The notes: generated by a model from the sequence alone, not told the origin. Shown: positions 25,714-34,877, counted from the stretch's first letter. The stretch: DNA of 64,000 bases from Streptomyces amritsarensis (GCF_001953875.1 NZ_MQUR01000026.1:1-64000); one strand, 5' to 3'. Numbers and translations are program-made.

Positions 25714-25782
25714 GGCACCAAGCTGCCACGAACATAGCTGCCAACCACATCACTTGGCCCGCCGCCACCGCTGCCGACATAT
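25714..25782 (+). promoter_or_regulatory. Cluster box 2 and promoter of the AsnRS-like gene
   Basis: Box at 25714-25742: GGCACCAAGCTGCCA, seven bases, AGCTGCC. Eleven bp later is TTGGCC (25754-25759), a 17-bp spacer and ACATAT (25777-25782), a good -35/-10 pair pointing at the gene at 25935. The leader from there is about 150 nt. The remainder of 25516-25713 is AT-richer and empty. Confidence 0.8.
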
Positions 25783-25934
25783 TGGTCGGCGGGGGAATCA
25801 TCCTGTCTCGATCAACGGGACCGTCCGTGACATCTGCGCGCGGCTCTTCTCCCGATCAGTACGTATGCCAAGACGGCTCCGGAGCGCCCACGAGATCCTC
25901 CGGCGGCCGGTCTGCCACCGAACAGGAAGAAAAC

Positions 25935-26954
25935 ATGAGCCTCAAGAACGAGTTCTCCCACGGCGGATGGCGTCCCTCGGCGGACCGGTTCCTCGAGATC
26001 GTGGACCAGCCGCTGTACCGGACCCTGGTCGACCTCCAGGACCTCGTGACCACCCGGACGACGTCCTTCTGGAGCGAGCGCGGCGTCAAGTCCGTGCACC
26101 TGCCGATCACCACGAACAGCATCTCCAGCCCGATGGGCCTGGGCAGCGACTCCCTCCCGGTGGAGATCGACCTGTTCGGCGAGCGCACCTTCCTCGCCGA
26201 CTCGATGCAGTTCATGCTGGAGTACGGCTGCCGCCTCAGCCGCAACGGCGCCTGGTACCTGATGCCGAGCTTCCGGGGCGAGGACGCCGACGAGTCCCAC
26301 CTGAACCAGTTCTTCCACAGCGAGGCCGAGCTGCCGGGCGGCCTGGAGAACTGCATGGACGTCGTCGACGCGTACGTGCGCTCGCTGGCCGCCGGCGTGA
26401 TGGAGAACCTGTCCGAGGAGATCCGCGAACTGGCGGGATCCACCGCGCACATCGAGCAGATGCTCGCCATGGACGCCTTCCCCCGCCTGACCTTCGACGA
26501 GGCCGTGGCCCACCTGGGCGACGACCCGTACGCGGTCGAGCAGCACGACGGCTGGCGGACCCTGACCCGGCACGGCGAGCGGCGCCTGATGCAGGAGATC
26601 AGCCCGGTGCTGTGGGTCACCCACTTCGACCACCTGTCGGTGCCCTTCTACCAGGCGTACGGCGACGCGGAGCAGCGGACCGCGCTCAACGGCGACCTGC
26701 TGTTCGGCATCGGCGAGACGGTCGGCTGCGGCGAGCGCCACGTGGACGGTGCCCAGACCCGCGCCGCCCTGGCCCATCACAACGTTCCGGAGGAGTCCTA
26801 CGACTGGTACGTGCGGATGAAGCAGGGCACGCCGATGCACACCTCGGGCTTCGGGCTCGGCGTCGAGCGCTGGCTCATGTGGGTGCTCAACCACAAGGAC
26901 ATCCGCGAGCTCCAGCTCGCTCCCCGCCTCAACGGCGTGGCGCTCACCCCGTGA
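25935..26954 (+). CDS. Stand-alone class II aaRS-like (AsnRS/AspRS) enzyme
   Basis: A 339-residue protein equivalent to only the catalytic core of AsnRS/AspRS. Motif 2 is FRGEDADE (Arg114, Glu116) and motif 3 is GFGLGVER (305-312, Arg312), so ATP and adenylate binding look functional. The N-terminal OB-fold that reads the anticodon is absent, so charging of tRNA is unlikely. Related stand-alone cores (AsnA, PoxA) activate an amino acid and join it to ammonia or a protein lysine. Here it probably makes an amide bond on a cluster intermediate. AGGAAG precedes the ATG. Overlaps the next gene (GTGA). Confidence 0.85.
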   Translation: MSLKNEFSHGGWRPSADRFLEIVDQPLYRTLVDLQDLVTTRTTSFWSERGVKSVHLPITTNSISSPMGLGSDSLPVEIDLFGERTFLADSMQFMLEYGCRLSRNGAWYLMPSFRGEDADESHLNQFFHSEAELPGGLENCMDVVDAYVRSLAAGVMENLSEEIRELAGSTAHIEQMLAMDAFPRLTFDEAVAHLGDDPYAVEQHDGWRTLTRHGERRLMQEISPVLWVTHFDHLSVPFYQAYGDAEQRTALNGDLLFGIGETVGCGERHVDGAQTRAALAHHNVPEESYDWYVRMKQGTPMHTSGFGLGVERWLMWVLNHKDIRELQLAPRLNGVALTP

Positions 26955-28492
26955 CCCGACCGCCTTCCTGGAGCGTGCCCGAACTCACCGCCAGGATCGC
27001 GGAATCGGCCTTCGAGGTGCTGGAGGTCCCGATCGGGTACGACACCGACCTGGCGGAGGCCGGACTCGAACCGAGTGCGGCGATCCGCCTGGCCGCCTGC
27101 GTGCAGGAGGAGTTCGGTGTCCGCATTCCCGTCGCGGACATCTACGCCGGACGCACGCCCGGCCGCATCGCGGCCGGGCTCCGCCGGCCGGGAGCGGCCG
27201 GCGGGGCCCCCGGCCCGTACCTCCCTCGCGGGGGAGCGGAGGCCGGGCGGTCCGGCGACGTCGTGTCCCTGACCTATACGGGCACCGGGGACCTCGGGAT
27301 CGACCCGGGCCGCCTGACCACGGCGCTACGGGCGGTGGCCGCCCGGCAGCCCGCCCTGCGCACCCTGCCCGCCGGGGCGGGGGACGACGCCCGCCGATCC
27401 GCGGTCCTGCCGGACTGGGACCGGCTGGGCGTCGACGTCGTACCCGTGCCGGATGCCGGCTGGGAGGCCCTCCAGCAGGCCCGCGACCTCGCCGCGGCGG
27501 GGTCCCGGGAAGGGCTCGACACCGTCCGCGGCCCACTGCTGCGCTGCGTCCTCTACACCTGGAACGGCGGGCGCCTGCTGGCGGTCCACGTGCACCGCAG
27601 TGCGCTCGACACATGGTCGCTGGGCGTCTTCGAACGCGAGCTGGAGAGCGCCTACTCGGCCGCCCGTCCATCGGACCCCGAAGGGTCCGGGCGGGCGGCT
27701 TCTGCCGTGCTCCGGCCCGCGCCGGACGCCGAGGCCCCGCCCGTGGTGGCCGAGTGGCACCGGCGGCTGGCCGCGCTGCCCCCGATCGCCTGGCCGACCG
27801 GGGCTCCGGCCGGCGGCGACCCGGCCGCCGGCGGCGAACCCGGGGCGGGCGGTGCGGCCGGCGGTGGCACGGCCGGCGGCGACGTGGCCGAGTGGGCCGT
27901 ACCGGTCGACGGCGCTCTGCTGGGTCGGCTCCGTGCGGCGACCCGCACCCTGGGCGTGTCCCTGACCTCGCTGGTGCTCACCGCCTACGCACGCGGGCTG
28001 GCGGTGTTCACCGGGCAGCCGGAGTTCCGCATCGGCCTGGTCGTGTCGGGCCGGGTGGAGCCGTGGCCCGAACCCGTACTCGGCCGCCGGGTGCTCACGC
28101 TCCTCGTACCGTTGCGTGCCGTACCGGGTGAGCCGCTCGTCTCCCTGGCACGCGCCTGCGACCGGGAGCTGCTGTTCTCGGCCGACCACTGGTGGTACGG
28201 GGGAAAGCCCGAGCCCCCGCTCCAGGCGACCCTGCGGGTGGAGCCGGGCGAGCCGGCCCGGGCCCTGCGTCTGGGGGCTTCGCTGCTGGCGCCGGTGCGG
28301 CTGCCCGGCGGTGCCCCCTCGACCGACCTCACCGCCGAGCTCCTGCGATCCGACCGGCCCGGCGGCACACGGCAGTTGCTGTTCACCTCGGACCCTGCCC
28401 GGATCGGGGTGGCGGGCCTGCGGCGACTGGCCGGTGCCGTGCACGCCGCGCTCGTGGAGCTGGCCGTGGAGGCCGGCGCCGCCGAGGTGTGA
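26951..28492 (+). CDS. Carrier-condensation didomain protein, degenerate
   Basis: A 513-residue NRPS-like protein. Residues 10-77 align with a peptidyl carrier domain, but GLDSL is replaced by GLEPS: the phosphopantetheine serine is Pro41, with Ser42 next to it. A condensation domain follows (about 105-505, with a Gly/Ala-rich insert near 285-315); its HHxxxDG motif is HRSALDT (215-221), so the catalytic second His is Arg216. Both standard activities therefore appear lost or altered. It could serve as a scaffold or bind an intermediate. GTG 26951 overlaps the preceding stop. Confidence 0.8.
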   Translation: MTRPPSWSVPELTARIAESAFEVLEVPIGYDTDLAEAGLEPSAAIRLAACVQEEFGVRIPVADIYAGRTPGRIAAGLRRPGAAGGAPGPYLPRGGAEAGRSGDVVSLTYTGTGDLGIDPGRLTTALRAVAARQPALRTLPAGAGDDARRSAVLPDWDRLGVDVVPVPDAGWEALQQARDLAAAGSREGLDTVRGPLLRCVLYTWNGGRLLAVHVHRSALDTWSLGVFERELESAYSAARPSDPEGSGRAASAVLRPAPDAEAPPVVAEWHRRLAALPPIAWPTGAPAGGDPAAGGEPGAGGAAGGGTAGGDVAEWAVPVDGALLGRLRAATRTLGVSLTSLVLTAYARGLAVFTGQPEFRIGLVVSGRVEPWPEPVLGRRVLTLLVPLRAVPGEPLVSLARACDRELLFSADHWWYGGKPEPPLQATLRVEPGEPARALRLGASLLAPVRLPGGAPSTDLTAELLRSDRPGGTRQLLFTSDPARIGVAGLRRLAGAVHAALVELAVEAGAAEV

Positions 28493-28500
28493 GACGACGG

Positions 28501-28556
28501 GAAGAAGGACGGACGGGGCGCCCGCTGTGCAGCGGGCGCCCCGTCCGTCCTTCTTC
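28501..28556. terminator. 27-bp perfect bidirectional terminator
   Basis: GAAGAAGGACGGACGGGG... pairs perfectly over 27 bp with 28530-28556 and leaves only two unpaired bases. It has A-rich and T-rich ends on both sides, so it suits the convergent carrier-condensation and MFS genes. Confidence 0.9.
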
Positions 28557-28567
28557 GTACCGCCGGT

Positions 28568-29884
28568 TCAGACCGCTTCGGACTGCAGCCTCGGCTCCGC
28601 GGGCCGCTCGGACCGTCCGGGCTCCTCGGACTGCTCGGGCTCCTTGGACTGCCCGGGCTCCTCGGGCCGTGCCGTGGCGGGCAGCCGGAGCACCCGGGCC
28701 AGCAGTGCGGTGGTCGCGGCGGTCGCAGCCGCGACGAACACCCAGACCCGGGCCATGCCGTGGTCCGCGAACAGGCCCGCGGCGAACGGCCCGGCGGTGA
28801 ACCCCAGCGAGGTGGAGATCCCGAGGAGTGCGTTCGCCCGACCGCGGTCGGCACTGGTCGCGGCGGCGTTGACGAGCGTCGGCATCGCCATGGAGTAGAA
28901 GGCGGCGCCCACGGAGGCCACCGCCACGCCCGCACAGATCGAGGTGAGCAGCACGACCCGGGAACCGGACTGCAGCGCGCCGAGCAGGACGACCCAGAAC
29001 ACCATCCAGGTCAGTGCGGCGATCGCCAGCGACACCCGGTGCGGGGTGCGCTTGACCACCGGCATCAGGGCGATCTGCGCGATCACGGCGAACGCGGTGT
29101 CCGCCAGGCACATCAGCGCGATGTCCGAGGTCCGCACGTCCGAGACGGCGACCAGTACGGCGGGGATGCCCGACTCCAGCTGTGAGTAGCCGATGGAGAA
29201 CATCAAGAAGCCGATGAGCAGCACCGCGAGCAGCGGCCCGTTGGCCAGCACCCGCACATACGAGGACTTCCGGCCGCCCTCCTGCGCCCGGTCCCGCGCA
29301 GTCGGCAGGCTCCGGCCCGCGACGACGGTGACCACCGCGGCGAGGACGAAGGTGACGGCGTCGGCCAGGTACACGGCCTGGAACGTCCACAGGCGCTCGA
29401 CGCTGACGGCGATCCCGGCGAGGATGCCGCCGACGCCGAGCGCGGCGTTGGCGACACCGAAGTGGAACCCGAACACCACCGGGTGCCGGTCTGCTTCCAC
29501 CGCCTCGGCGAGCAGCCCGTACCAGACGCTGGTTCCGCCCACGCCGAGCCCGAAGACCGCGGCGGCCGCCAGGGCCTGCCAGGGAGCCGTGACCCATGCG
29601 TACATGCCGGTGCCGACCGCGGCGAGCAGCAGTGCGGTGCACGCCGCGCGCACACCGCCGAACCGGTCGGCCGCCCAGCCGGCCACCAGGCCTCCGACGA
29701 AGGCGGTCACCGAGGTGAGGGCCATCGCGCCGGTGGCGAGGGAGATCCCGAAGCCGCGGCCCTGGACGAGGTAGATGACCAGCAGCGGGAGGACCAGACC
29801 GGAGCCGAAGGAGGTGACACCCCTGGCCAGCAGCAGCTGCTTCGCCGGGGCGGGCAGGTCCTTGAAGTCCTGGACGACGCTCAT
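28568..29884 (-). CDS. MFS exporter
   Basis: A 438-residue, 12-helix major facilitator protein. The conserved loop between helices 2 and 3 reads GWAADRFGGVRA. The cytoplasmic C-terminus is a repetitive Glu/Pro/Ser tail (EEPGQSKEPEQSEEPGRSE). ATG at 29884 overlaps the ATP-grasp stop (ATGA). Position in the cluster suggests it exports the product and adds to self-resistance. Drug:proton antiport is inferred from the family. Confidence 0.9.
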   Translation of the reverse strand: MSVVQDFKDLPAPAKQLLLARGVTSFGSGLVLPLLVIYLVQGRGFGISLATGAMALTSVTAFVGGLVAGWAADRFGGVRAACTALLLAAVGTGMYAWVTAPWQALAAAAVFGLGVGGTSVWYGLLAEAVEADRHPVVFGFHFGVANAALGVGGILAGIAVSVERLWTFQAVYLADAVTFVLAAVVTVVAGRSLPTARDRAQEGGRKSSYVRVLANGPLLAVLLIGFLMFSIGYSQLESGIPAVLVAVSDVRTSDIALMCLADTAFAVIAQIALMPVVKRTPHRVSLAIAALTWMVFWVVLLGALQSGSRVVLLTSICAGVAVASVGAAFYSMAMPTLVNAAATSADRGRANALLGISTSLGFTAGPFAAGLFADHGMARVWVFVAAATAATTALLARVLRLPATARPEEPGQSKEPEQSEEPGRSERPAEPRLQSEAV

Positions 29885-31122
29885 GCGGCGGCCTCCACCG
29901 CGGGCCGCGTCTCGAAGACGAGAGCCGCTTCGAGGGCGAGGGCCCGCTCGGTGAACTGCTCCTCGCTGTCGGCGCCGATGACCAGACTCAGGCCGGGCGC
30001 CAGGCTGTTCGTCCAGACGACGTCGCCGACGCGGGCGGTCCGGTCGACGTCCAGGACGTACGGGAACGCGGCGATGTCGGCGTCCGAGGGTTCGCCGGTG
30101 ACGCGGCCCGGCGTACGGGGGGTCAGCATGACCCAGCCGACGTACGGGTGGGGCGGCGCGGGCAGCGGCTCCGGCCGCCGGTCCGGTGCGACCAGGGACT
30201 CGGCCCACACCTCGCGCAGGTCGGCCCCCCGGGCCCGGAAGGCCTGGGTGGTGCCGCCGCCGCCCGGACGGGTGGCGATCTCGGAGAACCAGAGGCTGCC
30301 GTCCGGGGAGCGGAACAGCTCGGTGTGCGTGATGCCGTCGGTGATCTCCAGCGCCTCGTTGACCAGGGCGTGCAGTTCCTCGACGGCCGCGTACAGCTCG
30401 GGCTCCCTCCCGGCGGGCAGTTGGACCGCGCCGTTGAGGTGGGAGGGGTCGTCGAGTTCGATCCGGGGCCGCAGGTACTTGCTGACGGCGAACTCCCATG
30501 CCGTGCCGTCCACCCAGACCGCGTCGACGTGGAACTCCTCGCCCTCGATCATCTGCTCCGCCATGAAGCGGCCGTCCGCGGCGTTCTCGGCGAGCCACGC
30601 CTCCAGTTCCGGGGCCGTCCCGACCCGGGCGGTGCTGACCACGCCGGCACCGGCGACGGGCTTGACCACGGCCGGGAATCCGATCTCCCGCTCGACGTGC
30701 CGGGCGGCGGCAGCGGGGTCGCCGGACGGGACCGTGGTGAAGCGCGCGGTGGGCACGCCCAGCCGCCGGACCGCCGTCTTCATGGCGCGCTTGTCCCGGA
30801 CCTGGACGCTCTGGACGATGGTGGGCCGGCCCAGGCCGAGCAGTGCGGCCAGGTAGGCCGCGGCGAACTGTCCCCGCTCGCAGACGCTCACCACCCGGTC
30901 GAAGGCCAGGCCCTCCTCCTGGAGACCGGTGACGAGCAGGGCCAGCTCGTCCATGGCCTCGAAACTGTCGATCCGGACCAGCCGTTCCAGACGGTCGGTG
31001 ATCCCGGGATCGAGGTGGCGGTGCTCGGCCTCCCACGCGTCGATGAGCAGGACGACGTCCACACCGCGGGACAGCAGGGCCTCGATGGCTCCCACTTCCC
31101 AACGGCAGACCAGAAAACGCAT
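29881..31122 (-). CDS. ATP-grasp ligase 1
   Basis: A 413-residue ATP-grasp enzyme. N-terminal domain MRFLVCRWEVGAIEALLSRGVDVVLL, then RDKRAMKTAVRRLGVPTARF (first ATP-grasp strand), FPAVVKPVAGAGVV (nucleotide lysine) and LWFSEIATRPGGGG (metal-binding end). ATP-grasp enzymes of this type join a carboxylate, via an acyl phosphate, to an amine, often making dipeptides. It is a paralogue of the equally long gene at 33636. Start ATG 31122 has CGAGGTG upstream. Operon with the exporter. Confidence 0.88.
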   Translation of the reverse strand: MRFLVCRWEVGAIEALLSRGVDVVLLIDAWEAEHRHLDPGITDRLERLVRIDSFEAMDELALLVTGLQEEGLAFDRVVSVCERGQFAAAYLAALLGLGRPTIVQSVQVRDKRAMKTAVRRLGVPTARFTTVPSGDPAAAARHVEREIGFPAVVKPVAGAGVVSTARVGTAPELEAWLAENAADGRFMAEQMIEGEEFHVDAVWVDGTAWEFAVSKYLRPRIELDDPSHLNGAVQLPAGREPELYAAVEELHALVNEALEITDGITHTELFRSPDGSLWFSEIATRPGGGGTTQAFRARGADLREVWAESLVAPDRRPEPLPAPPHPYVGWVMLTPRTPGRVTGEPSDADIAAFPYVLDVDRTARVGDVVWTNSLAPGLSLVIGADSEEQFTERALALEAALVFETRPAVEAAA

Positions 31123-31242
31123 GAAACACCTCGTGCAATCGTCCGTGGGCGGGAGCCGCCGATGCCGCCCCGGACAGGGAGATGCATTATGCGGATTTCT
31201 CTTCCGATATCCCGCCCCCACAGATATGAATTCCGTGGACAA

Positions 31243-31312
31243 ATTGTCGTTCCGCGGCAATCGCCGACTCAATCGATTCGCGGGGCAGCTTGCGGACTGG
31301 CACCTTGGTGTC
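31243..31312 (-). promoter_or_regulatory. Cluster box 3 and promoter of ATP-grasp 1
   Basis: Reading leftward: GACACCAAGGTGCCA, seven bases, AGCTGCC (31312 down to 31284); then 11 bp, TTGAGT (31272-31267), 18 bp and GACAAT (31248-31243). The gap 31123-31454 also serves the rightward regulator and holds no gene. Confidence 0.8.
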
Positions 31313-31454
31313 ACCTCACTCCGAGCCCTGCCCTCCGATCAGGGATGATCACGCTATGTGACGATCTTGGACATCGCGCGCACCCGCGGGCTACAGTCCC
31401 TCGCGGTGCGATGCCCCGAAGGGACCATCCGGGGCTGGAGAAAGAGAATGCGAA

Positions 31455-32513
31455 ATGATCTTGGAGCGCCTCGGGGGCGATACGGCGGGTTCGGTGGATT
31501 CGGTGGATTCGGTGGATTCGACGGAACCCGTGCTCGACTGCCTCGGCCTGACCCGGCAGGCGGAGTCGACCTACCAGCTGATGCTCCGCAATCCGGAGTG
31601 GGACGCGCCCGAACTGGCCGCGGAACTCGGCACCACCGAGGAAGCGGTGGAGGCGAGCCTCGCCGAGCTGATGGAACTGGGCCTGATCTGGCCCTCCCAC
31701 GAGGAGCCCCGCCGGAGGGTCGCCATCCGGCCGAGCCTCGGCCTCGGCACGCTCATCGCGGAGCGGGAGGCCGCGCTCCTGAAGGAGCAGCAGGAACTGC
31801 AGCAGGCCCGCACGGCGATGCTGAGCCTGATGCGCGAGCAGGAAGCCGCCCAGGGCCCCCGGGAGACCGGCGAGATCGAGTATCTGCGCAGCCTCGACTC
31901 GACCAGGCACCGCATCGCCGAGCTGTCCAAGGACGTGCAGTCGGAGATCCTCGCCCTCATCCCCAAGGCCGGGCTGTCGCCCGAGAGCCTGGAGGCCAGC
32001 CAGAAGCTGGACAGCGAGGTGCTGGCCCGCGGGGTGTCGTTGCGCACCCTGTACCTGGACAGCGTCCGCAACCACCCCGCGACCCAGCAGTACGCGGTCT
32101 GGCTCACCGGTCTGGGCGGCGAGATCCGCACGGTGCCCACCCTGCCGATGCGCATCATCGTGATCGACCGGAAGACGGCCATCCTGCCCATCGACCTCAA
32201 GGACAGCCGCGCCGGAGCCGTGCTGATGCGCGACGCGAGCGTGATCGCCGCCCTGGTCGCCCTCTTCGAGCGGCTGTGGGAGTCGGCGCTCCCGCTCGGC
32301 ACCTCCGGGCAGCGCGACGACCAGGGCCTCACCGCGCAGGAGCGCGAGCTGCTGCGCATCCTGGCCTCCGGGATGACCGACGAGGCGGCGGGCAAGCGGC
32401 TGGGGCTCTCCCTGCGCAGCGTCCGCCGGATCATGGCGGACCTCATGACCCGGCTGGAGGCCCGCAGCCGCTTCGAGGCCGGTGTGCGCGCCGCGGAGTG
32501 CGGCTGGCTGTGA
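31455..32513 (+). CDS. LuxR-type regulator with TrmB-like N-terminus
   Basis: A 352-residue regulator. N-terminal winged helix of the TrmB type (CLGLTRQAESTYQLML... WDAPELAAELGTTEEAV, about 29-66), a coiled coil (EREAALLKEQQELQQART), a middle sensor-like domain, and a C-terminal GerE/LuxR HTH (LTAQERELLRILASGMTDEAAGKRLGLSLRSVRR, about 295-330). This two-HTH layout is common in Streptomyces pathway regulators. It is the likely activator acting at the four shared boxes. Near the start the sequence encodes VDSVDSVDS from a 9-bp tandem repeat. Confidence 0.88.
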   Translation: MILERLGGDTAGSVDSVDSVDSTEPVLDCLGLTRQAESTYQLMLRNPEWDAPELAAELGTTEEAVEASLAELMELGLIWPSHEEPRRRVAIRPSLGLGTLIAEREAALLKEQQELQQARTAMLSLMREQEAAQGPRETGEIEYLRSLDSTRHRIAELSKDVQSEILALIPKAGLSPESLEASQKLDSEVLARGVSLRTLYLDSVRNHPATQQYAVWLTGLGGEIRTVPTLPMRIIVIDRKTAILPIDLKDSRAGAVLMRDASVIAALVALFERLWESALPLGTSGQRDDQGLTAQERELLRILASGMTDEAAGKRLGLSLRSVRRIMADLMTRLEARSRFEAGVRAAECGWL

Positions 32514-32551
32514 GCCGCGGCCGGGCGCGAGCGGCTGCGCCCGGCCGCGGC
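32514..32551. terminator. Bidirectional terminator between regulator and aminotransferase
   Basis: A 15-bp perfect stem, GCCGCGGCCGGGCGC at 32514-32528 with 32537-32551. It separates convergent genes. Confidence 0.8.
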
Positions 32552-32571
32552 CGCCCGGAGCCGCCCCGGTG

Positions 32572-33630
32572 TCAGCGCGCCGGGGCCGCGGCGGCCTCGG
32601 GCGCCCGGACCGGGTGCATCCAACCGTAGGAGTCCGGCTGGGTGCCGTACTGGACGGCGGCCAGCTCGTCCCGGAGCATCGTGGTGATCTTCCCCGGGCG
32701 GCCGTCGCCGATCCGGACCCGCCCGTGCGCCGTGGTCACCGCGCCGATGGGCACCACCGAGGCGGCGGTACCGCAGGCGAACGCCTCCGTGACCCGGCCG
32801 CGGGGGTCCGTCAACTCATCCAGCGCGACCGGCCGTTCGGCGACCCGCACGCCCAGGTCCGGCGCGATGCGCAGCAGGCTGTCCCGGGTGTTGCCGGCCA
32901 GGATCGTCCCCGAGAGCCGGGGGGTGACCAGGAGCGGAGCGCCGTCGTCCTGGGTCACGCAGAAGAAGTTCATCGCGCCCAGTTCCTCCACCCAGCGGCG
33001 CTCCTGCGCGTCGAGCCACAGCACCTCGTGGCAGCCCTGGGCCACGGCCTCGGCCTTGGCGGCCAGGCTGCCCGCGTAGTTGCCGGCGCACTTGGCCGCC
33101 CCCGTGCCCCCGCGGGCGGCACGGATCTGGTCGCTCGCGCACCACACGTCGATGGCCTGGTAGCCGTCGGCGAAGAAGTGGTCGACCGGGGAGGCGATGA
33201 CGGCGAACAGGTACTCGAGCGCCGGCCGCACGCCCAGCGAGGGCTCCACCGCGATCATGAACGGGCGCAGGTAGAGGCTCTGCCCGGGCCCGCGCGGCAC
33301 CTCGTCGGCGTCCGCCCGGACCACCGCGGAGCACGCCTCGACGAACAGCTCCTCGGGCAGCTCGGGCATGGCCAGGCGCACGGCGCTGCGGTTGAGGCGC
33401 TCCGCGTTGACCCCGGGCCGGAACAGGGCGAGCGAGCCGTCCTGCTGCGGATAGGCCTTGAGCCCCTCGAAGATCGCCTGGCCGTAGTGCAGCGCCATGG
33501 CGGCGGGGGACAGGGCCAGCGGACCGTGCCCGGTCAGCTCGACGCCGGACCAGCCCGACCCGTGGGTCCACCGCGCGAGCGCCATGTGCCGCGTGAAGTA
33601 CCGGCCGAAGCCGAGCCCCGTCACGCCCAT
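32572..33630 (-). CDS. Branched-chain amino acid aminotransferase (class IV)
   Basis: A 352-residue fold-type IV PLP enzyme. GGTGAAKCAGNYAGSL places the PLP lysine at Lys180; HYGQAIFEGLKAY (48-60) and SLYLRPFMIA are IlvE signatures; the end keeps TAASVVPIG. It interconverts branched-chain 2-oxo acids and amino acids with glutamate. A separate housekeeping ilvE is expected, so this copy probably makes a special amino acid building block. ATG 33630 is preferred over the overlapping GTG because GGGGAG is 8 nt away. Last gene of the peptide operon. Confidence 0.92.
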   Translation of the reverse strand: MGVTGLGFGRYFTRHMALARWTHGSGWSGVELTGHGPLALSPAAMALHYGQAIFEGLKAYPQQDGSLALFRPGVNAERLNRSAVRLAMPELPEELFVEACSAVVRADADEVPRGPGQSLYLRPFMIAVEPSLGVRPALEYLFAVIASPVDHFFADGYQAIDVWCASDQIRAARGGTGAAKCAGNYAGSLAAKAEAVAQGCHEVLWLDAQERRWVEELGAMNFFCVTQDDGAPLLVTPRLSGTILAGNTRDSLLRIAPDLGVRVAERPVALDELTDPRGRVTEAFACGTAASVVPIGAVTTAHGRVRIGDGRPGKITTMLRDELAAVQYGTQPDSYGWMHPVRAPEAAAAPAR

Positions 33631-33635
33631 CCGGC

Positions 33636-34877
33636 TCACTCCCCCATCACGTAGGCCGGCAGCAGCGCCGCCTCCAGCTCCGCGGCACGCTCGCGGAACT
33701 CGGCCTCGCTGTCCGCGCCGAGGACCAGCAGCGTGCACCAGACCGAGGGGTGCAGCTCGCCGATCTCGGAGCCGACCGGGCGGCTGCGGACCGTCTTCAG
33801 TACGTACGGGAAGCGGGAGACGAGCTCGTCGGAGGGGTCTTCCAGGATCCGTCCGGTCACGGCCGGCGCGAGGTTGATCCACCCGATGTAGGGGTACGGG
33901 GCCGTCTTCGCGGGCAGCTCCTCGCCGGGCTCGCCCAGAGCGGCGGCGATCCACAGCTCCCGCAGGTCGGCGCCCTGCGGACCGAAGCTCTCCGGGATGG
34001 CGCCGCCGGCGAAGCGGGTGGCCATCTCGGAGAACCACAGCTCGCCGTCCGCCCGGCGGAAGATCTCCAGGTGGGTGATCTCGTCGGTGATGCCGAAGGC
34101 GGTGTTGATGCGCTCGTGCAGCTGCTCGATCTCCTCGTACAGCGCGGCCTCCCGGTCGCGGGGCAGGAGGATCGAGCCGTTGTCGTGGCCCGGCGTCGTG
34201 ACCGTCATCCGGGGGCGCAGGTACCGGCTGACGCCGAAGACGCGCGCCTTCCCGTCCGTCCAGACCGCGTCGACGTGGTACTCGTCGCCGTCCAGGACCT
34301 GCTCGGCCATCAGGAACTTGACCGTCGCGTCACCGGCCGCCCCGCGCAGGGCCGCCGTGAGCTGCGCCGCGTCCTCGGCCTTGAAGGTGTCGACCGAGCC
34401 GAGGCCCGCCGCCGGCTTGACGATGACCGGGAATCCGAGCTCGTCCTCGACCCGGCGCACCGATCCCTCGACGTCCCGGGTGGACAGGGAGACGTAGCGG
34501 GCGCAGCGGATCCCGGCCTGCTGGGCCCGGTCCTTCATCGCGCGCTTGTCCCGCATGAGCACGGAGGTCTCGACGGCGGGCAGCGCCAGGCCGAGCAGCT
34601 GCGCCAGGTAGGCGGCGCCGAACTGGCTGAACTCGGAGAGGCTGAGCAGCCGGTCGATCTTCACACCGGTGGAGCGGATGTCCACGGCCAGCTGCGCCAG
34701 CTCGTCGAGGGCGTCGAAGCTGCGGATCACGTAGTGGCGGTCGACCCGGTCCAGCAGCGCCTGGTCGATGCCCCGGTTGGCGGCTTCCCACTCGTCGAAC
34801 ACCAGGGTCACGGAGGCGCCCCGGTCGAGTACGGCCTCCAGCGTGACCCGGTCCCATCGGCACACCAAGACATTCAT
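33636..34877 (-). CDS. ATP-grasp ligase 2
   Basis: A 413-residue enzyme of the same length and architecture as ATP-grasp 1: MNVLVCRWDRVTLEAVLDRG, RDKRAMKDRAQQAGIRCARY, FPVIVKPAAGLGSV and LWFSEMATRFAGG. The two share order of motifs end to end and must be duplicates. Two ligases suggest two successive peptide-forming steps. It follows the small peptide gene by 36 bp and precedes the aminotransferase by 5 bp in one operon. Confidence 0.88.
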   Translation of the reverse strand: MNVLVCRWDRVTLEAVLDRGASVTLVFDEWEAANRGIDQALLDRVDRHYVIRSFDALDELAQLAVDIRSTGVKIDRLLSLSEFSQFGAAYLAQLLGLALPAVETSVLMRDKRAMKDRAQQAGIRCARYVSLSTRDVEGSVRRVEDELGFPVIVKPAAGLGSVDTFKAEDAAQLTAALRGAAGDATVKFLMAEQVLDGDEYHVDAVWTDGKARVFGVSRYLRPRMTVTTPGHDNGSILLPRDREAALYEEIEQLHERINTAFGITDEITHLEIFRRADGELWFSEMATRFAGGAIPESFGPQGADLRELWIAAALGEPGEELPAKTAPYPYIGWINLAPAVTGRILEDPSDELVSRFPYVLKTVRSRPVGSEIGELHPSVWCTLLVLGADSEAEFRERAAELEAALLPAYVMGE

